This document shows, one piece after another, positions 55,941 to 64,000 of a stretch of 64,000 nucleotides of DNA; the first letter of the stretch is position 1, and the number at the start of each line of letters is the position of its first letter. Under the pieces are notes generated by a model. The model made no database searches and was not told the origin of the DNA. It was given only the letters and a program-made list of their open reading frames with translations. The position numbers and the translations under genes were made by a program. Source of the stretch: Heterobasidion occidentale (taxonomy: Eukaryota; Basidiomycota; Agaricomycetes; Russulales; Bondarzewiaceae); assembly GCA_039111635.1 (NCBI GenBank), contig JBCAQO010000007.1:2542001-2606000 (forward strand). Direction: 5' to 3'.

Positions 55941-56175
55941 AATTCCTTTGCAGGCTGAGTCGATGGCGGCTCTTGCCCCAGTGCTTCTTTCTCAAGTTGT
56001 TCGTTGTATGTCAAGTTGAACGGGGGTAATAATGTGGCTGTTCATTGCTCCGATTTAAATACATGACGGGGACACGTACTTGGGTTTCCTCAAACCCCTC
56101 TCTTCGGCTAGTGGAGAAGAGGTTAGGGAAAATCCTCCGCTAGATTCACCAACATCTTCTTGGCTTCTGCTTCTC

Positions 56176-57343
56176 CTACTGTTTTGAAGAGCGCTCTGAT
56201 GCTAGCAGCATCACAGATGGATCCGTTGCCTCATCGTCTGTTAGGCGGTACATAGTGCTCTCTATTCCTCTAGTCTGATCCTCTGCCTTGTGCGGGAGTG
56301 TCCTTATGTTCCACCGGATTACCAGATTGTGATACCTGACGGTGGTCGCCATGAGAACTCCCCTCCTCCAATCCTCGATGAAGTCTTGCATTGTTCCCCA
56401 GCAGGGGTTCTTGATCATCTTCATCCTCCATGTCCGCAGCGCAAGCTCCTTTATCTCTTCCACCACTTGGCTTGCACTGATTTCCACGAGACCGTGGAAC
56501 ACCTCTACATGGAGAATGGCAGTCAGCCACCCAATGTCCTGATTTTCCACAGTTAAAACAGTTGGTCTCATGCTTGCCATTGTATGTGCACTTCTGACAA
56601 ACAGCGTTTTTTTTGCGAAAGGTGTCCATGTCTATGTCAATCACTTGATTGTTTATTCTGCATGGTGCAGTGGTAGAGTTATATTGGGGAGTAGATTGGA
56701 GGTGAAAGTGATTGAGGAAATCACTTCTAAACAAGGTAGAGTTAGTGAGGATCACCTTTTGAGCACTATGGGCTCTTAAGTGTCCATCTATTTCACAGGC
56801 AGTATTGATCCAGTCTTGGATCGTATCTTTTGGCGGTGCGTCTTTGTCATAAATTTTGTCTATGACTTTCGGATCTAGCCCTCTCTGGAAGTAAGAAACT
56901 TGTTCCTTGTTGGTGATGTTGGCGTTGGCGGCTATAAGGACAAACTGATTAGAGTATTTGTCCACCGTCATCTTCCCTTAAGAGAAAGACATAAGGGCGC
57001 TTTGGGCCTTGTCCATAAGGTTTGTTTTCTTGAATTAAAATTTGAACCTATCAAGAAAGTCGGACCAGGTTCCAAGGGTTTTGGGCGGTGTCAACCCAAC
57101 TGTCTTTTTTAGAAAAATTTCTGCCTATACACTAGCTGTTTCATATCTCATGCATGAGAGAACAAGGGAAATCTTGTCCGCATCCGTTTTGTACCAATCC
57201 AATTCTGCTGTAAAAAGAAGGAGGCAATTCATGAGGAATTTCTGGGATTGTGTTCTATCTCCTGTGAAATTGTCAGGGAGTTTAAGCTTGCCCCTTCCAG
57301 ACAACACTGTTGTAGGGGGGTCTGTAGAATTTGTTGACATCAT
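56176..57343 (-). pseudogene. E3 gag relic
   Basis: Starts MMSTNSTDPPTTVLSGRGKL at 57343 (LKLPDNFTGDRTQSQKFLMN gag core), then after stops and frame changes FVLIAANANITNKEQVSYFQ and QDWINTACEIDGHLRAHSAQ (56971 on), and a CCHC knuckle CFNCGKSGHWVADC near 56545. Several frames are needed, so it is not expressible. Confidence 0.82.
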
Positions 57344-57817
57344 GGTATTGTCTTGAATATTTCAGGTGTTGATCAGTGTTTGAATATCCAAGAATTTGGA
57401 CTCAGATGTTCCTTCTTCTTCTTCTTCTGATGTGTCCGGGATTACCAGTTTGGGTTCTCAGTACTAGAGTGGCGCTACCCGGTTTTCTGCTACTTTGTCC
57501 TAAGCCCACTCAGCTTCTGTTTTGTCTTCTTCTATGAAGAAGTATTGTTTTTTTTAGTACGAGCAATTATCAAAGTTTGAAGGAGCTGGCCAATTGATGT
57601 TAGAGTAATACCAGTAGTTTCTCCTTTAATGGATAGAATAATTGTTGTGTCGAAGTTGGTTGTTAGTTTGTCTAGTGCCTGGTGGATATCCTAGGCCTAG
57701 GTCTTGCTCCAGAGTGTGTATGGTAACACCTTTTGGTGGGTGTCTATACCACCAATGAGAGTTATGAGAGAGTGTGTAGCAGCAAGCAGAGTGTGGTGCA
57801 AGATAGGGGTAAAAGCA

Positions 57818-57827
57818 AGTCTATTCT
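57818..57827 (-). other. E3 self-priming primer binding site
   Basis: The minus strand reads AGAATAGACT, 2 nt from the LTR edge, exactly complementary to AGTCTATTCT in the LTR (58010-58001 on this strand; 59421-59430 in the + solo copy, 34 bp after TATATAA). Confidence 0.7.
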
Positions 57828-57829
57828 AA

Positions 57830-58417
57830 TATTACAAACTGCTCGTTCGGTAACCCAAGAGTAACAGGTTCTTCCTTAGGTTGCACAATGGACTGAGTAG
57901 TGAATGAAGTCTCGACTGTATTAGAGGAATAATACAAGAGTCCGTGTGTGGAGATACCTAAGAATGGGGTGTTTGTATAGGAGGATACAAACAAACGAGG
58001 AGAATAGACTGAAGATCCTCAGCCTATTCTATGGGCCTTATATACTGCATAGGGTATAGTGTAAGAGTCCATGTGCTTTTCCGGGTATCTATCCCAGGAG
58101 AGCTGTGGTCGCCATCCCTCTCAGCCAGCACCTACTCTTATACTTCTCCAGTCGCACTAATCTATCCAGGTGTGACGAGGTGCTCATCCGTAAGCCCTAA
58201 GCCTATGGCATGTAAATGCCTATCTTATCAATCCGCTATACTCATGACCCCGCTTATATATTCTCTATCGATGTCTGGGAAAACCTTCAGTCCAGTTGGC
58301 TCCTAAGGACATGCCGAATACCTTGATGTATGCTCTGGAGTGGAGCCGCCTAGTATGTGATGCTTGGATCATCAGGTTAAACATGCCTGAAGTGCCCTGA
58401 CAGGTCAAGTCATAACA
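57830..58417 (-). repeat. E3 5' LTR (-)
   Basis: 588 bp; in element orientation it begins TGTTATGACTTGACC and ends ...GTTTGTAATA, where the better preserved copy at 59648 ends GTTCGTAACA (CpG to CpA/TpG changes). Pairs with 59014-59648 in inverted orientation. Confidence 0.85.
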
Positions 58418-60384
58418 ATTGGTGGCCTTGAATTGGTCAAAATATCAAAGAATATGTAAAAGGGTGCATTACGTGTCAAAGAACAAAGGTCATCAAAACC
58501 AAACCATCTAATTCTCTGAACCCTAATAAAATTTCAACAGGGCTTTAAGAGACAATATCTGTAGACCTTATTGGACCCTTGCCCAAATTAAAAGGATTAA
58601 ACTCAATAGCAGTGTTTGTGGATCATCACTCCAAGATGATTCACTTAGCCCCAACCACTGTTGAGTGAACCTCTAAAGGCATGGCACAATTGTTCAAAGA
58701 CTACATATTCAAACTCCATAGGCTACCAAGGAAAATCATAAGCAATTGGAAACCACAGTTTGTGTCAAAATTTATGAAAGACCTCTGTACTCTTATTGGA
58801 ATAATCTGTTAATGGCTTTTTATTCCCAAACTGATGGTCAAACTAAACAAATAAATCAGAAAATTGAGGAATGCGTTCATATCTTTATAAATCATTGTCA
58901 GCCTGATAAGGCTGAATGGTTGCCTTTGGCTTAATTTTCGTACAATAATAAGAGTTACTCTGGCATAAAGCTTTCCCCATTCTTTGTCAATTATGAGAGG
59001 CAGGTAAACAAAGTGTTATGACTTGACCGATCGGAGCCCGTCGGGGCTGGTCTATCCGATGGTTCAAGCATCACATGCTAGGCGGCTCCACTACGGAGTG
59101 TACATCAAGGTATTCGGCATGTCCTTATGGTCTGACTACACCGATGGTTCTTCAAGACATCGGTAGAGGATATATGGGAAGGGTCATGGGTACAACGGAT
59201 TGATAAGACAGGCATTCACATGCCATGGGCTTAGGGCTTATGGGTAAGCACCTTGTCGCACCAGGATGGATTGGTGCGACTGGAGAAGTACAAGAGTAGG
59301 CACCGGCTGAGAGAGATGGCGACCACAGCTCTCCTAGGATGGGTACCCGGAGAAGCATACGGACTCTTACCCTAGACCCTATACAGTATATAAGGCCCAT
59401 AGAATAGGCTGAGGATCTTCAGTCTATTCTCCTTGTTCTGTTCGTGTCTTCCTACACGAACACCTTGTTCTTACACAGTCTTCCTACTGTGTACCTTCAT
59501 TCCCTACCGTCTTCCTACGGTAGAATCATCATTGAACCTTCCTGTATCATTGTCTGATACAGTCGAGACCGCCCCCACCACTCAGTCCATCGTGCGACCT
59601 AGGGAAGAACCTGTTACTCTTAGGTTATCGAACGAGCAGTTCGTAACACGAAGGACTTAGTATAAGAAAACAGGTGTCAAACAAATCTGCCAAGCAGTTT
59701 TATAAGTGTTTGAAGGATATTCATGAAAAAGCCATGTCAGCTCTAAAGAAGGCAGCGAAAACCATGAAGCAATTTTATGACAGATCTAAGGAAATTTCTA
59801 TCAATTACAAGATTAGAGACTTAAACTAGCTTTATGCCACTAATATCCAGATAAATTGTCCTGCTAAGAAACTGTCAGACCGCCAATATGGACTATTTGA
59901 AATCTTTGAGAAAGTTGGAAAGGTGTCATATCAATTAAAATTACTAGTGCAATAGAAACAGATTCATCTTGTTTTTAATGAAGTACTTTTACACCCATAT
60001 GTAAAGCCTTTATCCACACTTCAAAAGACAGATGTTTCTCCTCCACCAGATGTTATTGATAATATTGAAGAATATGAAGTTGAGGAAATTGTGGACTCAA
60101 AAATGTATTGTGGGAAGCTCAAGTATCAAGCACATTAGAAGGAATATCCAATCGAGGAAAGGACTTGGGAACCTATTGAGAAACTTTTAAATTCTCAGGA
60201 ATATATTGATAAGTTCCACAAGAAACATCCCTCCGCTCTCTAATATGCCAATACCTCACAAATGTGTTTTTATAAGATCACACCTAACAATATTCCTCGA
60301 AGGCCTATGCTTTTTGACTGGATAGATGGCAAGTTTAAAGGACTTGAAAAAGGATTACGGACAATCTCCTTAAGGATAGGGTAA
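58418..60384 (+). pseudogene. E2 integrase and chromodomain relic (split by solo LTR)
   Basis: Integrase traces on the + strand: KGCITCQRTK-like finger (about 58460), a VDLIGPLPK-like catalytic block (about 58562), FVDHHSKMIHLAP, QFVSKFMKDL (about 58755), and YSQTDGQTKQINQKIEECVH (58823 on). After the LTR at 59014-59648 it resumes with ALKKAAKTMKQFYDRSKEIS and ends in a chromodomain IEEYEVEEIVDSKMYCGKLK, with TAG for TGG in the KWKGY-like motif (about 60135). Many stops; only the second half of pol is present. Confidence 0.82.
59014..59648 (+). repeat. Solo E3-family LTR (+)
   Basis: 635 bp, TGTTATGACTTGACC...GTAACA, with TATATAA at 59387. Flanks CAAAG (59009-59013) and CGAAG (59649-59653) form a 5-bp duplication with one CpG-to-CpA change. 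It lies inside the E2 integrase relic. Confidence 0.88.
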
Positions 60385-60705
60385 TGTCATGACTTACATA
60401 CAAATCCTCCTTTTACTTTACTTTTTCTTACCTAATTATAGTATCACATGCCTGATTACTCACATGACATACTCACATAATGCTTTCCCACATTTCATAT
60501 TTAGGTACACTTTCTTAAGTAGTCACCTGACATATGTCTGCTTGCTTTTAACCTACATAGTCTGTGTGCAGGGTAGATAGTATATATAGAGTAGTGGAGC
60601 AGGTAATACATCCCCAGATTCAAGCTGGTTTTACCCCCACCTCTCTGAGTTCCCCATCTTTCTAAAGATAATAGAGTGAGTGATGACAGAGAGTTGTCAT
60701 TAACA
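60385..60705 (+). repeat. E2 3' LTR
   Basis: 321 bp, preceded by a purine-rich AAGGATAGGG. It aligns with 52200-52496 from CTTAC onward (GTGTGCAGGGTAGATAGTAT shared) and ends TTAACA at 60705. Shorter than the 5' copy by an internal or left-end deletion. Confidence 0.75.
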
Positions 60706-63700
60706 CCACCAAAATGCCTGACATGGGAATGTCCTTGCTATCGTTATTTTGGAATATGTCTTCTTCTTGTGGGGCCTGGGAGTTGTCAGTATGTTCATTA
60801 TCTGTTTCTGCCTCTAGGGTAAAGTCTACATCATCATGCTATATTATGCTTGTGCCAAAGGTGACTGGCAGGGCAGTGCCAAGCAGCTGTGTTACAGTGC
60901 AATGTGTGAGTATACATTATTGTCTTCCAGTCATTGCTAGTATGCATCATAAAGCTCACTTTCTAAATGACCCACTAACTATCTGCAACATTGATAGCTT
61001 GGCCCTTAGAGTGTTCCTCTTTGGTGAGTACTGGAATCAGCTTGTTTGTTAGACCTGCAACCTGAAAATGTGACTGTGAGTGGTAAAAGCCTTGAGTGTG
61101 ATAACACATACTCAAGGAAATACATGGCATTGAAACAGCAGCTTGTCAAGGATCACCATCACATCAGATAGTACCACTACTCCCATAGTTCTGAGGAAAT
61201 ATTTCCAGATGTTGCTCATTATAATGCTCTGGGCATCATACTAGTCTTGATCTCTGTCTATAGTGCAAAGCTTCAGAAACATTGTAGCTTTGCAAGCAGT
61301 TTCTCTTTTTCTGGTCTAGTAAGCATGCCATCTGCAGGTTCAAAAGAAAGAGGACGCTGACCCATCCCAGTTGCCCAATACTTTTCAGATTGTGCCTGCT
61401 AAGAAACAACTGTAGTCTCAGAGGAAAATAATAGAATGAGGTGGACCTAGCTTGTTGCTTGCTTGCAGTGAACAAATACATGACCTTGTGTTGGCAGGTG
61501 GTGTCCAGAAAGGTCACATTGCGAACAGTGCAGATATGCTTACAGATGTCCTTGTAGCACTCAGGCAGCTGTTGCTAAGACTCAAGATTGCTGGTCTCCA
61601 GTTTTGCAGCAAGGCATGCAATGCCATTGGGGTAGGAGTTGTGGATGACCTTGGTGCTGCCAAGTACTGAGTTCTAAGTGAGCACTGTATTGCAAGAGGT
61701 CAACAAGGACTGGTGCTCATAATTCACAAAGGACATGGGTTTGAGAGATGAAGTATGGGGGTGGTGGGAATGAGGTTGTTCCTTTTAAGAGTGATGGACT
61801 TACGGTGGTGCGCATTCTGAAGCAGTGGCAGCATTGAAAGCTTGAAAAGATTACACTGGCACACATTATGTGGTGATACGCTAGAGATGTTTCTGAGTGC
61901 AAAATACACCCAAGAAACATCCCTAAAAGCGTAGGTAGGCAGGAGCTGGTTTTGGAGTGCAGAGAACTGTTAGTTGTGCCACAACCAACAAGGAAGCATA
62001 CTGAAAGTGTTCGGAGTGTAGAAACAACTCCAAAATCAGTATTTTTAGCCGGCCGACGTGCAATCAGGATTTGATTGGTATGCAAAAAGAAGGGAATGGG
62101 TACAAGGCCGCACTAGACACTGGTGGAGGATGACAAAATAGAAGAGAGCAAGAGAGCAAGACAACGAGGGCTCTGACGGAGGGCTGTGATTGAACGCAAC
62201 TACACAAAGGGGCAAAACACAAACAAGGATCAGAAGGCAAAGGCTCAAAGTCTCATAAACGCAAGTGCATGGATGGAATCTAAACAAGGGGAAGCCAAAG
62301 CTAATGTATTGTGAAGGCCATAGATGCCTTTGTATAGTAAGTTCAAACAGGTACAAGATAGGGAGATTGGCAAGGGCATAGAGTACTTAGAAATACATGC
62401 CAAAAGCTATCAAGGTAAAGAAGATAAAGGAGTGATGATGCAAACAATAGAAGATAAGAAGCCATAGCTCTAAAGTCTTAATAAGTGGGAGATTGCCAAA
62501 GTGAGTGCACATGGACCTAGAAATAAGAATCACATGCCATATAGATAAACCAGTCAGAACCTTGGGAGCTTCAAAGATAAGGAAGGAGAGGTCACCAGGA
62601 AGTATAAGGACAATAAGAGATAGAAAGACAGATCCGTTCTGAGCCAATAAAGTGTTCAGCTACCTTTGATTCAGGACACCGAGGACAGTTGGGTGTGCCG
62701 AAGATATGAAGTGTACCAAACTAATCGGCGATCGGCTGCGACAGTCTTTAGGAAGCCCCTAATGCTGGGAGTGCTGATAGATGCATAGGATGGCTGTGAA
62801 CAGCTCTGAACAACTATGTGGAGGTCTAAATGCAAAGTTGCCACCTAAAAAATAGCTGAGAGTACCAAATGGATCAGGATCGGTTAGTCTTGAGTATGCC
62901 AAACGGTCAAAGAATACTGTAAAGCTGCGAAAAGTGGGGTATTGGTGCCTAGAGCGTACCCATGCTCATCAGCGGGGACATAAGGTACGGTCAAATTTTG
63001 AGGGATATTGCAAGATAAACTTTGAGGTACTTTAAAGATAGTAAGATTTTTGAGGACATTTGTTCCTCTTACTCTCATTATGGTTCCTATGTGCTCTTTC
63101 TTAATTTTGCCTTGAGCTCACAATTATGCAACGCTAGAGCAAGCAATATAGAGACTGCCATGGATGCCGCTGATGGAACAATAATTTAAGAGATGTGGGT
63201 AAATCTTTGCTTTATGTAGAAATAAATCTGAAGTTAGACTATAGATTGGCAAGGGGCTTGCTGCCAGCAGCTATCATTGTGGTGTCTGGATCCATTGCGC
63301 ATGGTATGCTCGGTGAAGTGGGCAACACTTTGACTGTTCAATACGGAGATTACAACAACTCCACAGCTCATGATGTACATACTATTCTAGCCATGTTAAA
63401 GATCACATAGTCATCTTTTTGTTCCAAGGATGTATGCAAAGCCCTCATCCACCAACATGGGCATTGTCTTGTAGCCCCACTATTCTGGGAACCTGTAAAG
63501 GTACAAGTGCTTTTTAGTCCTTTTACTGATGTTGTGGTCTCATGCGTCTTTTAGTCAATCACATGAGTTTTTAGGCTACTTTGGCCACACTAACAGCACT
63601 TTTTCTGTAACGACCACCTCCTTGTATAAGTTGACATAGGGAAGCAACAAGTCCGGTCCAATGCAAACAGATACTCTGTGTCCTCACAATGGGCACAAGA

Positions 63701-64000
63701 GCATGCTGGTCTGGATTATTAGCACACTCACCAGTGTTTGGTTTTTCAATGGGAACAGAAAGCTGCAGAGCCAAGTCTCCGTGCATGCTGCTTTAATAAA
63801 CAGTGACATGGGACTTGCAGTAAAGAAAGTGTTGTGTTAATTTTCAGATAAAGGGCTTGGTAAGACTCAACATCCGTGACAAATACCAACCACTGATACC
63901 ATGACATAAATAGGCTGGGTGAACTATACCAAAATCTATGCTTCAAAGTTCCTTGCACAAAAGACATGAGGCCAGTGCATGGCTGTAGTGAGTGGGCACA
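60706..64000. other. AT-rich decayed region, no gene assigned
   Basis: Protein-like fragments exist: 60714-61052 (+), 61236-61517 (-, MTFLDTTCQHKVMYLFTASK) and 63195-63410 (+, LARGLLPAAIIVVSGSIAHG). None belongs to a family I recognise and none has a complete frame. Likely further relic repeat or host pseudogene DNA. Confidence 0.4.

Larger units (their letters stand above)
55560..58417 (-). mobile_element. Truncated gypsy element E3 (-) inside E2
   Basis: The 5' LTR (57830-58417), primer site, gag and protease are present on the minus strand. RT onward and the 3' LTR are missing. Its outer edge at 58418 abuts E2 integrase sequence. Left boundary is approximate. Confidence 0.8.
52118..60705 (+). 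mobile_element. Decayed Ty3/gypsy chromovirus E2, interrupted by E3 and a solo LTR
   Basis: Direct-repeat LTRs (52118-52496 and 60385-60705) enclose gag, protease, integrase and a chromodomain on the + strand. RT and RNase H are absent. Minus-strand element E3 and a tRNA-like sequence lie where they should be, and an E3-family solo LTR splits the integrase region at 59014-59648. Stops are nearly all one transition from CAA, CAG or TGG. Confidence 0.82.

Overview
This window is a piece of a filamentous basidiomycete (mushroom-type, Agaricomycete) nuclear genome. The evidence is the split genes with introns of about 50-65 bp, a fungal-length FGAM synthase, an adenylate-forming A-T-R reductase, a DUF6589 relic, and chromodomain Ty3/gypsy and Ty1/copia retrotransposons nested in one another. 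There are no bacterial-type operons.

Layout. (1) 1-20136 is the gene-bearing part: an A-T-R (NRPS-like) reductase (+), a glutathione S-transferase (-), phosphoribosylformylglycinamidine synthase ADE6 (-), a large P-loop protein of unknown function (-) and a 2-oxoglutarate/Fe(II) oxygenase (-). The reductase, ADE6 and the oxygenase, and probably the P-loop gene, are broken by single-base indels, many of them in short homopolymer runs. This looks more like residual assembly error than pseudogenisation. (2) A 100-N scaffold gap lies at 20137-20236. (3) 20237-37207 is a pile of copies of one Ty1/copia family (LTR about 510-530 bp, initiator-tRNA-Met half-molecule primer site). It includes truncated elements on both strands, head-to-head LTR pairs, a solo LTR with a 5-bp duplication, and a relic of an accessory retrotransposon gene. 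(4) 37208-47614 is a complete, very young Ty3/gypsy chromovirus, here called E1. Its 834-bp LTRs show one difference and it is flanked by a GCCAC duplication; it landed inside a copia LTR that resumes at 47620. (5) 48097-64000 is AT-rich, heavily C-to-T/G-to-A decayed DNA. It holds a DUF6589 relic, a degenerate E1-family LTR, and two older gypsy families (E2, and E3 inserted within E2), plus a tRNA-like SINE-type sequence.

The most interesting material is in the gypsy elements. E1 carries an extra 557-codon gene between pol and the 3' LTR with its own TATA box, a CCHC knuckle, a basic C-terminal tail and codon usage unlike gag-pol. A diverged relic of the same gene, with TATA box and TATA-to-ATG spacing kept, lies at 23790-24894. 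The E1 transcript leader (predicted start 37591) has only one AUG in 1.77 kb before the gag AUG, yet contains a long protein-like frame in phase with gag. All three gypsy families (E1, E2, E3) show the signature of Tf1-type self-priming: a 10-11 nt primer site 2 nt inside the LTR edge that is complementary to LTR sequence 31-35 bp downstream of a TATA-like box.

The host genes do not form an obvious pathway. The reductase and the neighbouring GST could be a small secondary-metabolism pair, but that is conjecture; ADE6 is a housekeeping purine gene.
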